Source: an uncultured Bacteroidales bacterium
GTDB taxonomy: Bacteria; Bacteroidota; Bacteroidia; Bacteroidales; P3
DNA length: 48,777 nt
Assembly: GCA_937884485.1 (NCBI GenBank)
Contig: CALGCG010000015.1
Span: forward strand, 1-48,777
Direction of reading: 5' to 3'
In this document: positions 14,408 through 22,965 of the stretch, one piece after another
Numbering within the stretch: position 1 is the stretch's first letter
Layout: each line of letters opens with the position of its first letter
Program-made: the position numbers and the translations under genes
The notes under the pieces: generated by a model
What the model saw: the letters and a program-made list of their open reading frames with translations, nothing else
Databases searched by the model: none
Told to the model about the DNA's origin: nothing

Positions 14408-16417
14408 TTAAAAATCGTAGGTTAGTGCGAGGCGCCAGTTGCGTCCCATCATGGGGTAGGAGCGTACCACCTCGTATTGGACATCGAAGAGATTGAGCAG
14501 TTGTGCGCGGACGGCGAGGGTACCGATGCGGAGGTCGAATTTGCGGTCGGCCGAGATGGAAATGTCGCAGTAGGCGGGCAGGCGCCATTTGTCGATGTTC
14601 TGCTGTGTGCTGTAGCGGTCGCCGACGACCATGGCTGAAAGGCCGAGGTTGACCCATGAGTTCTCCCACCGGAGGTTGCCGCCGCCTGAGTGCCGGGGGG
14701 TGTAGACGATCTGGTGGCCGTAGAATTTGTTGTTCTCGTCGGTGAGGTCCACGGCGTGCTGGAAAGAGTAAGAGAGCTGGCAGCTGAGGGATGAGAGTTG
14801 GATGTTGAGGGTGGCGTCGATGCCAAGGATGTCGACTCGGCCGATGTTGTCGGTTGTCCAGTAGTACATGCTGTGCAGAGGGTAGGCAATGAGCTTGTCG
14901 GAGACGCGGTTGTAGTAGGCGTCGAGAGTGGCGGAGAGTTGGCATTCGAGCGAGTCCAGAGGAATATTGTTGATGTGAGTGATGCCGATGTTGAACTGCC
15001 GTGCCTGCTCGGGACGTAGGTTTTTGAACATGAGTTGGAAGAAGTACAGCTCGCCGAAGTTGGGGGCGCGGTAGCTCTCTTTGTAGAAGGCCCGGAGGGT
15101 GGTGGTCTGTCCGAGGTGGCACAGAAGGGAGAAGAATGGCGTCAGTCGTTGGTAGGACGGTTTTTCGGAGCGGTTGGCGATTTGGTCTGCGATAGAGGTG
15201 AAGACGGCATTGGCTTGCAGCTCCCACTGCGCGCCTGCGAAGGGGAATGAGGAGTGGAGGGCTGCGACGAGGGCGATGTTGCGACGGACAACGTTGGTCA
15301 TGGTGTCGCGCAAGGGTGTGTTCTGGTTCTTCTGTGTGCTCACCAGGCCGCTGAGGCTTCCGTCGGCTGCGAGGTTGAGGTCGAGCCAGGGGGCGAGGGT
15401 ACGGTTGAAGCTGCTGCTGAGGTAGGCTTCGCGCTGGCGGTAGTCGTTGTCGGCGAAGGTGCCGGGAGTGGTGTCGCGGAAGGCGTCGTAGCTGCCCCGC
15501 ACTTTGCCTAAGAGTTGCAGCTTCCATTTCTCGCGCTCAATGCGCCAGCGGGCCTGAGCAAAGGCCAGGTTTTCCTGTGTGTTTTGTCCCGAGACCACCT
15601 GTGAGTGCTGGTGTAGCGGGCCTGGCAGCTCGTGTTGCCCCCCCATGTAGTGCAGTTTGACGTTTAGGGTGTTGTCGTTGGCTATGGTGTAGAATAGGTC
15701 GCCGTCGGCCGTGAGCATTCCCACTGCGGAGTGTCTTCGGAGAATTTTCTCCGGGGCGCCGTCGTAGGGGAGGAAGGGGTAGTCGCCGTCGGAGCGGAGG
15801 AGGTTGAGGTAGATGCTGCTCTTCAGCCGGCGGTTCCATCGTTGTTGCCATGTGAGGGTGGGGGAGAGGAGTCCAAAGGAGCCTGCCTCGATGCCGGCGT
15901 GGATTTTGGTGTGCTCGCCGGGCCAGAAGGAGGGTGCCGCGGTTTCCATGTTGAGCACGTTGCCGGCGGCGTAGGCACGAGCGGAGAGGAGCGAGGACTG
16001 TTCCTGTCCCTGGCTGAGGCTGACGTAGGCGGTGTTGCCGAGGGTGTAGCGGCCGAGGTCGACCTGTCCGTTCTGCGAGTCGTCGACGGGGATGCCGTCG
16101 ATGGTGACAGCCGAGAACTGGCTGCCGAGGCCGCGGGAGGAAACGGTTTTGACGCCTCCCACGCCGCCGTAGTCTTTCAGCGTCACGCCGGCCATTTGCT
16201 TGATGGCGTCGCTCAACTGCACGGCCCCCAGGTGTTTGATGTGTTCGGCGTCAAGAACCTGCGTCGGTGTTGCCGTGCGTATGACGGAGGGGGCGCGTTG
16301 GGTGGCGACTTCCAGTTCGGGTAGATTCTGTATGGTGTCGAACTGTGCCGATGCCGAAAAGGGTATGGTTAGGAGCAGAAATAAAAAGGCCCTCGAGGGT
16401 GTTATGATTTGGTGCAT
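14408..16417 (-). CDS. btuB: TonB-dependent receptor, cobalamin type
   Basis: A 669-residue outer-membrane receptor from the ATG at 16417 (MHQIITPSRAFLFLLLTIPF), which gives a good signal peptide ending ASAQ. The earlier in-frame ATG at 16489 would add 24 unlikely residues. A TonB-box-like segment (LPELEVATQ) is followed by a plug domain (VLDAEHIKHLGAVQLSDAIK, SRGLGSQFSAVTIDG) and a 22-strand-type barrel ending in Phe (RLALTYDF), as outer-membrane barrels do. A cobalamin riboswitch lies directly upstream, so the transported substrate is most likely vitamin B12 or another corrinoid. Codons 7-10 form one arm of an inverted repeat with the leader. It forms an operon with the downstream btuG-like gene. 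Confidence 0.88.
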   Translation of the reverse strand: MHQIITPSRAFLFLLLTIPFSASAQFDTIQNLPELEVATQRAPSVIRTATPTQVLDAEHIKHLGAVQLSDAIKQMAGVTLKDYGGVGGVKTVSSRGLGSQFSAVTIDGIPVDDSQNGQVDLGRYTLGNTAYVSLSQGQEQSSLLSARAYAAGNVLNMETAAPSFWPGEHTKIHAGIEAGSFGLLSPTLTWQQRWNRRLKSSIYLNLLRSDGDYPFLPYDGAPEKILRRHSAVGMLTADGDLFYTIANDNTLNVKLHYMGGQHELPGPLHQHSQVVSGQNTQENLAFAQARWRIEREKWKLQLLGKVRGSYDAFRDTTPGTFADNDYRQREAYLSSSFNRTLAPWLDLNLAADGSLSGLVSTQKNQNTPLRDTMTNVVRRNIALVAALHSSFPFAGAQWELQANAVFTSIADQIANRSEKPSYQRLTPFFSLLCHLGQTTTLRAFYKESYRAPNFGELYFFQLMFKNLRPEQARQFNIGITHINNIPLDSLECQLSATLDAYYNRVSDKLIAYPLHSMYYWTTDNIGRVDILGIDATLNIQLSSLSCQLSYSFQHAVDLTDENNKFYGHQIVYTPRHSGGGNLRWENSWVNLGLSAMVVGDRYSTQQNIDKWRLPAYCDISISADRKFDLRIGTLAVRAQLLNLFDVQYEVVRSYPMMGRNWRLALTYDF

Positions 16418-16516
16418 GAAACCGCGTGGGCCTATCGGGTCACGACGGCAGACAATAAACGATACTATGTATTCAACAACAATGCTCATACATCAAAACA
16501 TCCTATCCTCGAGGGC
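16389..16516 (-). promoter_or_regulatory. Long-range inverted repeat linking riboswitch 3' end and btuB codons 7-10
   Basis: GCCCTCGAGG (16389-16398) and its exact reverse complement CCTCGAGGGC (16507-16516) lie on either side of the btuB start codon. In the transcript the first arm follows the cobalamin aptamer and the second is inside the coding region, followed by a T-rich run. Pairing would enclose the start site. It may be part of the expression platform. Confidence 0.5.
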
Positions 16517-16536
16517 TGTTAATGATTGATTGTGGT

Positions 16537-16712
16537 TTAGGCAGGTCTTCTGACTTGTTCCGGAACGTTTTTGCGGCCTTCCCATGGCGAGTGTGGCGCC
16601 ACAGTGACACTATGTGCAAGAACGCTCTATCTCTCTGGAACTCACAGCAGCGGGACTGTTCGGGATTTGCACCCGATTCCCTCTTGGCCCCCTTTCGGGG
16701 GAACCGAAACCA
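16537..16712 (-). promoter_or_regulatory. Cobalamin (B12) riboswitch
   Basis: Read on the minus strand, this contains the conserved blocks of the cobalamin aptamer in order: GGTGCAAATCCCGAACAGTC with CCCGCTGCTGTGA, then GTCACTGTGGCGCC, then CCATGGGAAGGC, and finally the B12 box AGTCAGAAGACCTGCC. The position, between a -7 promoter box and btuB, and the orientation fit cobalamin-mediated repression of btuB-btuG. The aptamer class is certain from these blocks; whether control acts at transcription or translation is open. Confidence 0.95.
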
Positions 16713-16716
16713 GTTG

Positions 16717-16724
16717 CAAAAATA
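16717..16724 (-). promoter_or_regulatory. Probable promoter -7 box of the btuB leader
   Basis: The minus strand reads TATTTTTG, matching TAnnTTTG, just upstream of the predicted 5' end of the riboswitch (~16710). Confidence 0.55.
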
Positions 16725-16808
16725 CAAAAAAAATAAGATGTGGAAGCAGAAAGTTGAAAAAAAAGTCAAAAATAGTCTTTTTTTTTCTTCCGTATTGAGG
16801 ATTTTGTG

Positions 16809-16816
16809 TATTTTTG
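16809..16816 (+). promoter_or_regulatory. Probable promoter -7 box of rex
   Basis: TATTTTTG matches the -7 consensus, 28 nt before the first in-frame ATG (16845). The region between it and the btuB leader promoter is A/T-rich and divergent. Confidence 0.5.
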
Positions 16817-16886
16817 CATTTCAAAATAGTAAGGTTAGTACATTATGGCAAAAGGTAAAATGTTGAGGAAGAAAGGGGAAGGGGAA

Positions 16887-17519
16887 ATGAGTAAACCCAT
16901 AACAGTTATGAAGTCGACGCTTGGGCGACTACCCGTGTATTATTGTTATGTGCAGGAAAGGCAAAAAGAAGGGGAGGAATATGTGTCGTCGAGTGCTATG
17001 GCTGAGAGTTTGGGTTTGAATGCAGTTTTGGTTAGGAAGGACCTGGCGAGTGTCAGTTCGACACCAGGAAGGCCGAAGAGAGGTTTCCGGACCGAACAGT
17101 TGTTGCGTGACATGAAGAGTTATCTGGGATACGATAATTACAATGAGGCCGTACTGGTAGGTGTGGGAGGTTTGGGCAAGACGTTGTTGCAGTATGGTGG
17201 CTTTAAGAACTATGGCCTGGACGTGGTGGCAGGATTTGATGTGGACGAACATGTTGTGGGCAAGAGCATAGGAGGAAAGCCTGTGTATTTGTTGTCAAGG
17301 CTGGAGAAGTTGGTGAAGCGTCTGGGAGTGAAGTTGGGAATTATTACCGTGCCTGGCCCTCAGGCACAGGGTGTTGCAGACATCTTGGTGTCGAGTGGTA
17401 TCAAAGGGATATGGAATTTTGCTCCGGCACATATTGATTTGCCGTCGGATGTCATCGTAAAGAACGAGAATCTGGCGGCGAGTTTGGCTGCGTTGTCCAA
17501 GATGGTGGCAGGCGGATGA
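16887..17519 (+). CDS. rex: Redox-sensing transcriptional repressor Rex
   Basis: A protein of 210 residues from the ATG at 16887 (MSKPITVMKSTLGRLPVYY), preceded by a purine-rich AAGGGGAA. Upstream in-frame ATGs at 16845 and 16860 are possible and would add a lysine-rich tail. The N-terminal winged helix has SSSAMAESLGLNAVLVRKDL. The Rossmann domain has GVGGLGKTLL for NADH/NAD+ binding, with GFDVDEHVVG and ITVPGPQAQGVAD. Rex senses the NADH/NAD+ ratio and represses fermentation and respiration genes. It is monocistronic and convergent with rimO, the two stops being 10 nt apart. No Rex target site was identified by eye in the window. Confidence 0.93.
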   Translation: MSKPITVMKSTLGRLPVYYCYVQERQKEGEEYVSSSAMAESLGLNAVLVRKDLASVSSTPGRPKRGFRTEQLLRDMKSYLGYDNYNEAVLVGVGGLGKTLLQYGGFKNYGLDVVAGFDVDEHVVGKSIGGKPVYLLSRLEKLVKRLGVKLGIITVPGPQAQGVADILVSSGIKGIWNFAPAHIDLPSDVIVKNENLAASLAALSKMVAGG

Positions 17520-17529
17520 AGGGTTTGCC

Positions 17530-18792
17530 TTATTGAATGATTTCGGCAATCAGGTCGTGTTCCATAGCGTCGGTGATGCGGACGTTGATGAAATCGCCTG
17601 GACAGATGGGCTGTTTTATTGATTGGGTGCTGATTAGGACCTCATCATCCACTTCAGGACTGTCGTATTGTGTGCGTCCAATAAGATAGTCATCGGTGAA
17701 GCCATCGATGATGATTTTCATTTTTTTACCGATGAAAGATTGGTTTTTATTCAGGGATATTATTTCCTGTAGTTCCATCAGTTCGCTGACGCGGCGTTCT
17801 TTTTCCTGTTGTGGCACGTCGTCGGGCAGGTCATAGGCTGCGGTGCCCTCCTCGGGGCTATAGGCGAAGCATCCCATGCGGTCGAAGCGGGCCTGGCGCA
17901 CGAATTCCTTCAGCTCCTCGAACTCCTCCTGTGTCTCGCCGGGATAGCCGACGATGAGGGTGGTGCGGATGGCCACGTCGGGAAGTTTCTGGCGGAAGGT
18001 GTCGATGAGGCGCAGCGTGCCTTCGCGGTCAATGCCGCGCTGCATGGAGCCAAGGATGCGGGTGTTGATGTGCTGCAGGGGGATGTCGATGTAGTTGCAG
18101 ATGTTGGGGTGGCTGGCGATGGCGTCGATGGCGTCGATGGGGAAGGAGGTGGGGTAGGTGTAGTGGAGTCGTATCCAGGCGGCACCACTTTCGGTGGCCA
18201 GGCGGTTGAGCAGTTCGCCGAGAGCGCGGCGGCGGTAGAGGTCGAGGCCGTAGTAGGTGGTGTCTTGCGAGATGACGATGAGTTCCTTGACACCGCTGGC
18301 CACCAGCTGTTTGGCTTCGGCCACGAGGTCGTCGATGGGGCGCGAACGGTGGGCGCCGCGGATAAGGGGTATGGCGCAGTAGGAGCAGGAACGGTTGCAG
18401 CCTTCGGCGATTTTGAGGTAGGCGTAGTGGCCGGGGGTGGAGAGGGAGCGCAGGGGCTCAGAGAGACTGAAGTAATCGGTGCCGTGCCATTCATCGACCT
18501 CGGGCATCTCGGCTTTCAGTTCTCCGAGGTAGCGCTGCACGAGGCAACCGGTGACGACGAGGCGCGTCTTGTTGTGGCGGCGGCGCTTGGCGGCGATCTG
18601 TTCGAGGATGACGTTGATGCTCTCCTCCTTGGCGTCGCCGATGAAGCCACAGGTGTTGACGATGACGGTGTCGCAGTCGTTCTTCTGTCGGTCGAAATAG
18701 ACGGTGTTTCCTTCGGCGGTGAGGCGTCCGGCCAGCTTCTCGCTGTCGACGGTGTTCTTGCTGCAGCCCAGGGTGATGATGTTGATTTTCAT
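17530..18792 (-). CDS. rimO: Ribosomal protein S12 methylthiotransferase RimO
   Basis: A 420-residue radical-SAM enzyme from the ATG at 18792 (MKINIITLGCSKNTVDSEKL). The N-terminal UPF0004 domain has the cluster cysteines in LGCSKN, NTCGFI and TGCLVQ. The radical-SAM motif is CNRSCSYC (CxxxCxxC). A C-terminal TRAM domain (about residues 355-420, KKMKIIIDGF...) is present. It adds a methylthio group to an aspartate of ribosomal protein S12. The motif and length separate it from MiaB. The start lies 7 nt after the ftsY stop; an alternative ATG at 18807 would overlap ftsY. It is the last gene of the long leftward run. Confidence 0.95.
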   Translation of the reverse strand: MKINIITLGCSKNTVDSEKLAGRLTAEGNTVYFDRQKNDCDTVIVNTCGFIGDAKEESINVILEQIAAKRRRHNKTRLVVTGCLVQRYLGELKAEMPEVDEWHGTDYFSLSEPLRSLSTPGHYAYLKIAEGCNRSCSYCAIPLIRGAHRSRPIDDLVAEAKQLVASGVKELIVISQDTTYYGLDLYRRRALGELLNRLATESGAAWIRLHYTYPTSFPIDAIDAIASHPNICNYIDIPLQHINTRILGSMQRGIDREGTLRLIDTFRQKLPDVAIRTTLIVGYPGETQEEFEELKEFVRQARFDRMGCFAYSPEEGTAAYDLPDDVPQQEKERRVSELMELQEIISLNKNQSFIGKKMKIIIDGFTDDYLIGRTQYDSPEVDDEVLISTQSIKQPICPGDFINVRITDAMEHDLIAEIIQ

Positions 18793-18799
18793 TTCTTTA

Positions 18800-19759
18800 T
18801 TATGCAAAGAGGGAGTCTACGAAGTCGTCGGGGTTGAAGAGTTGGAGGTCGGTCATTTTCTCGCCGAGGCCAATGTAGCGCACGGGGATGTGGAACTGGT
18901 CGGAGATGCCGATGATGACGCCGCCCTTGGCGGTGCCGTCGAGTTTGGTAAGGGCCAGGGCGTTGACGTCGGTGGCCTGGGTGAACTGGCGTGCCTGCTC
19001 GATGGCGTTCTGGCCCGTGGAGGCGTCGAGGACGAGGAGCACCTCGTGGGGGGCGTCGGGGACGAGTTTCTGCATCACCTTGCGAATTTTGGAGAGTTCG
19101 TTCATGAGGCCCACCTTGTTGTGGAGGCGTCCGGCGGTGTCGATGATGACGACGTCGGAGTCCTTGGCCAGTGCGCTCTGGAGGGTGTCGTAGGCCACGG
19201 AGGCGGGGTCGGCGCCCATGCCCTGCTGCACGATGGGCACGTCGACGCGGTCGGCCCAGAGCATGAGCTGCTCCACGGCGGCGGCGCGGAAGGTGTCGGC
19301 GGCGCCGAGCATGACCTTCTTGCCGGCCTGCTTGTAGCGGTAGGCCAGCTTGGCGATGGTGGTGGTCTTGCCTACGCCGTTGACGCCCACGACGAGGATG
19401 ACGTAGGGGTGGTGCGGCAGGGGCGAGTCGAAGTCGGCGGGGAAGTCGCTCTGTGGCTGGCGCAGCAGCTGGGCCACTTCGGCACGGAGGATGGAGTTGA
19501 GTTCGGAGGTGGAGATGTAGCGGTCGCGTTTGATGCGTTCCTGCAGGTGGTCGATGATTTTGAGTGTGGTGTCGACGCCTACATCGGAGGTGACGAGGGT
19601 CTCCTCGAGGTTGTCCAGCACGTCGTCGTCGACGGTGGATTTGCCGAGGATGCTCTTGGTGAGTTTCTGGAAGAAGCTGGTTTTGGTCTTCGCCAGGCCC
19701 TGGTCGAGGGTCTGCTTCTCCTCTTCTTTGGTTTTGCGGCCGAAATTAAAAAGTCCCAT
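18800..19759 (-). CDS. ftsY: Signal recognition particle receptor FtsY
   Basis: A 319-residue SRP-type GTPase. A short N-terminal lysine/glutamate-rich part (MGLFNFGRKTKEEEK) precedes the helical N domain. The G domain has GVNGVGKTTTIAKLA, DTFRAAAVEQL, DTAGR and TKLDGTAKGG, and the protein ends with the conserved PDDFVDSLF. It docks ribosome-SRP complexes at the inner membrane for co-translational insertion. There is no long acidic A domain, as in many Bacteroidota. Directly upstream of rimO (7 nt). Confidence 0.97.
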   Translation of the reverse strand: MGLFNFGRKTKEEEKQTLDQGLAKTKTSFFQKLTKSILGKSTVDDDVLDNLEETLVTSDVGVDTTLKIIDHLQERIKRDRYISTSELNSILRAEVAQLLRQPQSDFPADFDSPLPHHPYVILVVGVNGVGKTTTIAKLAYRYKQAGKKVMLGAADTFRAAAVEQLMLWADRVDVPIVQQGMGADPASVAYDTLQSALAKDSDVVIIDTAGRLHNKVGLMNELSKIRKVMQKLVPDAPHEVLLVLDASTGQNAIEQARQFTQATDVNALALTKLDGTAKGGVIIGISDQFHIPVRYIGLGEKMTDLQLFNPDDFVDSLFA

Positions 19760-19762
19760 ATT

Positions 19763-19806
19763 ATTTAGTGTTTAGTGTTCAGTGTTTAGTGTTCAGTGTT
19801 CAGTTT
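19763..19806. repeat. Intergenic TTTAGTGTTCAGTG tandem string
   Basis: The whole gap between ftsY and the thioredoxin-like gene consists of alternating TTTAGTGTT and CAGTGTT words (about five units). It is one of several such simple-word spacers in the window. Confidence 0.7.
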
Positions 19807-19823
19807 TTAAGTGGTGGGTTCTT

Positions 19824-20417
19824 TTATTGTTTTTTGAGTTCTTTTTCCATCGTGGGGCGGATTTCCTTGTCGAAGATGCGCTGATATCGTTCGTAGGGGT
19901 AGCGCTGGTAGTCGCCGCTGGCGAAGTACCAGAGGAGGATGGCGTAGTCCTTGGCGGAGTAGAATCCGGGGATGGCCTGGAGGGCTTTGCCATCGGCGAG
20001 ATAGAGCATGGTGGTGGGGTAGCCCTGAATGCCACGGGCGAAGCCGTGGGCGCGGCTGCGGCCGGAGGCGGGGGGATAAGTGGCACCGAACCAGGTGACG
20101 GCGCTGCGGCTCTCGGCGTTGAACTTGACGGGGTAGTAGTACTTGTTGATAATCTTTGTCACGGTGGCGTCGGCGAAGGTTTCGCGGTCCATCTTCTTGC
20201 AGTATCCGCACCAGTCGGTGTAGAAGTCGACGAGGTAGATGCGGCTGCCGATCTTGGCATTGGAAGCCTCGTCGATGCTATGCCATTTCACCTGGGCGGA
20301 GGCTGTGGAATGAAGAATGAAAAGTGACGAAAGAAGAATCAGACTGACGCGGGTCAGGGCTTTCATTCCTTTTTGCAGGCTGGCAAAGGGCATATTCATT
20401 ATTATTGTTTTATTCAT
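19824..20417 (-). CDS. Exported thioredoxin-like protein
   Basis: A 197-residue protein with an N-terminal signal peptide. The best peptide starts at the inner ATG, MKALTRVSLILLSSLFILHS (20366), but the upstream ATG is kept as the longest form. The thioredoxin fold has YLVDFYTDWCGYCKKMDRE, the active site being CGYC, and the cis-Pro loop is GIQGYPTTMLY. It is close to the thioredoxin_7/DUF255 type of periplasmic thiol proteins that act in disulfide reduction or cytochrome maturation. The partner is unknown. It is followed by ftsY after a repeat spacer. Confidence 0.85.
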   Translation of the reverse strand: MNKTIIMNMPFASLQKGMKALTRVSLILLSSLFILHSTASAQVKWHSIDEASNAKIGSRIYLVDFYTDWCGYCKKMDRETFADATVTKIINKYYYPVKFNAESRSAVTWFGATYPPASGRSRAHGFARGIQGYPTTMLYLADGKALQAIPGFYSAKDYAILLWYFASGDYQRYPYERYQRIFDKEIRPTMEKELKKQ

Positions 20418-20472
20418 TATTTATAGTCTTTTTAAATATTTTTTCGCAGGCTGGCTGCAGTCCACTTGTTTG

Positions 20473-21801
20473 TCACCATTCGTATTCCCAGTCTTTCTCA
20501 TTGTCTTGTTCGGCTTCGATGTAAACTTCTTCGCGCTCCTCGCGGTCACGCAGACGGAAGAGGCGGCCGAGCCAGTCGTCTTTCTTGGAGCGTGTCTGGG
20601 TTTTACTGTTCTTGTCCTCCTCGATGATACGGCTGATCTGCTCCACATACTGCTCCACGTAGTTGCGGTTGGAGTGCGGGTCGTGGTGGATCTGGGCGCC
20701 AGTGTAGTAGTGGCGTAGTATACTGTCGTAGGCGATGCCGAGAGAGACCATGCGTATGGTGCCTTCTTGCGAGAGTCCGACGCCGTGGCCGTAGCCGTGG
20801 CCGTGGAGGATGACGTTGTTGGATGCGGAGTCGACGCTGACGGAGAAGAAGGTGGATTTCAGCTGCCAGTCGACGCGCACACGTGTCAGCGGCACGCCAA
20901 GGATGCGCACGCGGCGGTGCTCCTGAGTGAAGTGGAGGAGGGTGTCGCGATTGGCGGGGTTCTTGGTGTCTATCTTGTGTGTCTTGGCGAAGTAGGAAAG
21001 CCACCGGTCGATGGATACGGTTTTTGTCCAGTCGCTCTGTCGCATGCGGTAGGAGAAGGTGTCGGTCACGGAGCGGAGGTAGGGCAGGGCGGCGCGCCAG
21101 ACGTCCTCGGAGTTGGCGGTTTCACCGCCGGAGTTGGAATGGAAGGGGGTCTCGATGAGGGCACCGAACTGGTCGACGAGGGTTTCGCCGCTGCTCTGGA
21201 TGGCACCCATCATGATATCGGGACGGATGCAGCGGTTGTGGTAGGCCTGGCAGTGGACATGGTCGCAGAAGTTGTATCCGTCAGCACGGTGTTTGCCCAT
21301 GTTGCGCAGGGCCCAAGTGCGTGATATGATGGCTTGTATGCGGAATATGTCAGTCTGTTTGCCATAGATTTCGCTTTGGACAACCCCCGCAATATAGGTC
21401 TCGAATTCTACATTGTTTATCAATTGCAGGCTGCCGCTCTTGAGGAGGGAAACCTCGAGGTCTCCCTCGTAGGTGCGTTGTTTGCAGCCTTCTGGGTTGA
21501 TGCAGAGTATGCATGCGGTATCGGTGGCTTCGAGACGGATGGTACTGAAGGTGCCGTAGTCAGTCTCGTTGACGCTGACATGCAGTTGTTTACCCTCTGG
21601 ACGGATAAGAACTGATCGACCTTCTCCCACCATATCTTCTATCAGTTGGTCGCCGTCGGCATAGAGGTTATAGTTGCCAAGGTCGAAGGAGACGTTGAGT
21701 GTCTTGATGGTATTATTGGAATAAAGTCTAACCTTGACCTTGTCGGCATGTGCTGCAAAGGTCAGGGAGAGTAGCAGAAGTATGGAAAGGATGCGTTTCA
21801 A
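20473..21801 (-). CDS. SpoIID/LytB-domain secreted protein
   Basis: A 442-residue protein with a signal peptide (MKRILSILLLLSLTFAAHAD). The SpoIID/LytB domain runs from about residue 120 to 385. Characteristic parts are LQLINNVEFETYIAGVVQSE, IFRIQAIISRTWAL, FCDHVHCQAY, HSNSGGETANSEDVW and GHGYGHGVGLSQEG. In sporulating bacteria SpoIID is a lytic transglycosylase acting on stripped glycan strands. In Bacteroidota the role is less clear but probably glycan remodelling in the periplasm. A charged C-terminal tail (DREEREEVYIEAEQDNEKDW) is an extra. Located between lpxB and the thioredoxin-like gene, same strand. Confidence 0.9.
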   Translation of the reverse strand: MKRILSILLLLSLTFAAHADKVKVRLYSNNTIKTLNVSFDLGNYNLYADGDQLIEDMVGEGRSVLIRPEGKQLHVSVNETDYGTFSTIRLEATDTACILCINPEGCKQRTYEGDLEVSLLKSGSLQLINNVEFETYIAGVVQSEIYGKQTDIFRIQAIISRTWALRNMGKHRADGYNFCDHVHCQAYHNRCIRPDIMMGAIQSSGETLVDQFGALIETPFHSNSGGETANSEDVWRAALPYLRSVTDTFSYRMRQSDWTKTVSIDRWLSYFAKTHKIDTKNPANRDTLLHFTQEHRRVRILGVPLTRVRVDWQLKSTFFSVSVDSASNNVILHGHGYGHGVGLSQEGTIRMVSLGIAYDSILRHYYTGAQIHHDPHSNRNYVEQYVEQISRIIEEDKNSKTQTRSKKDDWLGRLFRLRDREEREEVYIEAEQDNEKDWEYEW

Positions 21802-21852
21802 GGTGATGGGTTGATAAGGTTTATAGTTTAAGGTTCAAGGGGTGGGATAATT

Positions 21853-22965
21853 TTATTTTTTAATTTCCTGAATGATGGTCTGGGCGGTGCGGAGGCTGGC
21901 ACCGGCGCTGCCCAACTTCTCTTCCACGCGGCGGTAGCCGTCAAGCATGCGCTGGCGGTTGGCTGTGTCGAGGGTGATGAGGCGGAACTCCTCTTCGAGG
22001 CGCTGGTCGTTGTAGTCTTGTTGCAGGAGTTCGGTGACGACGTTACTGTCGTCGATGAGGTCCACCAAAGCGATATGGTTGATGCGGCGGCCCACAAGGG
22101 CGCGGGCGATGGTGATGCTGATGGCGTTGCCGCGGTAGCACACCACTTGAGGCACGTGGAACAGTCCTGTTTCGAGGGTGGCGGTGCCGGAGCAGACCAC
22201 GGCTGCGAAGGATTGCGAGAGGAGTCTGTATGTCTGGTCAAAGACGACGCTGATGTCTGCCTTGGGGGCTATGAAGCTGTCGTACATGGGTTTGCCAAGC
22301 AGGCTCATGCCGCCCACGACGAAGTGGTATTCGGGATGCTTGGCGGCCAGACGCACCATGCCAGGCAGGTTCTTTGTCAGTTCCTGTTTGCGGCTGCCAG
22401 GCAGCAGGGCCACGATAGGGCGCGGATCCTCGGGGAAGAGGGGTTCGTCGGTCGGACGCCCCTGAATGATTTCCAGCAAGGGGTGTCCCACATAGGTGGC
22501 CTGCGGAAGATTGTTCTTGGCGTAGAAGTCTTGTTCGAAGGGCAGTATGTAGCACAGGCGGTCCAGGTAGCGGCGCATGCCCTTGAGGCGGCCTTTCTTC
22601 CATGCCCATAACTGTGGGGAGATGTAGTGGATGGCCTTGAAGCCTTGTTCGTGAGCCCACTTCTCAATTTTGAGGTTGAAGCCAGGGTAGTCGATGCCTA
22701 TGACGGCGTCGGGGCGCCAGCCGAGGATGTCCTGCTTGCAGAAGCTGATGTTGCCCAGGACGGTGCGCAGATGCCTTACCACCTCGACAAATCCCATGAT
22801 GGCCAGGTCGCGGATGTGGCGCTGCGGCTCTCCGGCAACCTTCGCCATGGCATCGCCGCCCCAGAAGCGGAACTCCGCCTGGGGGTCCTGCTTGCGCAGG
22901 GCCTCGATGAGGTTGGCCCCATAGAGGTCGCCCGAGGCCTCGCCGGCTATGATATAGTATTTCAT
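21853..22965 (-). CDS. lpxB: Lipid-A-disaccharide synthase
   Basis: A 370-residue GT19 glycosyltransferase. Motifs seen: MKYYIIAGEASGDLYGANL, IMGFVEVVRHL, IDYPGFNLKI, YISPQLWAWKKGR, YVGHPLLE, LLPGSRKQE and SGTATLETGL. It condenses UDP-diacylglucosamine with lipid X to make the lipid A disaccharide at the inner membrane. Its start overlaps the end of the preceding small membrane-protein gene by 4 nt (ATGA), so the two are translationally coupled. Confidence 0.97.
   Translation of the reverse strand: MKYYIIAGEASGDLYGANLIEALRKQDPQAEFRFWGGDAMAKVAGEPQRHIRDLAIMGFVEVVRHLRTVLGNISFCKQDILGWRPDAVIGIDYPGFNLKIEKWAHEQGFKAIHYISPQLWAWKKGRLKGMRRYLDRLCYILPFEQDFYAKNNLPQATYVGHPLLEIIQGRPTDEPLFPEDPRPIVALLPGSRKQELTKNLPGMVRLAAKHPEYHFVVGGMSLLGKPMYDSFIAPKADISVVFDQTYRLLSQSFAAVVCSGTATLETGLFHVPQVVCYRGNAISITIARALVGRRINHIALVDLIDDSNVVTELLQQDYNDQRLEEEFRLITLDTANRQRMLDGYRRVEEKLGSAGASLRTAQTIIQEIKK

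Noticed and set aside
16389..16400. Intrinsic terminator inside btuB formed by CCCTCGAGGG and the following T-run
   Set aside because: The local hairpin would have only a 3-bp stem. The longer pairing with 16507-16516 is the better explanation.
16537..16712. Protein-coding gene on the plus strand between btuB and rex
   Set aside because: The segment is fully explained by conserved cobalamin-riboswitch blocks on the minus strand.
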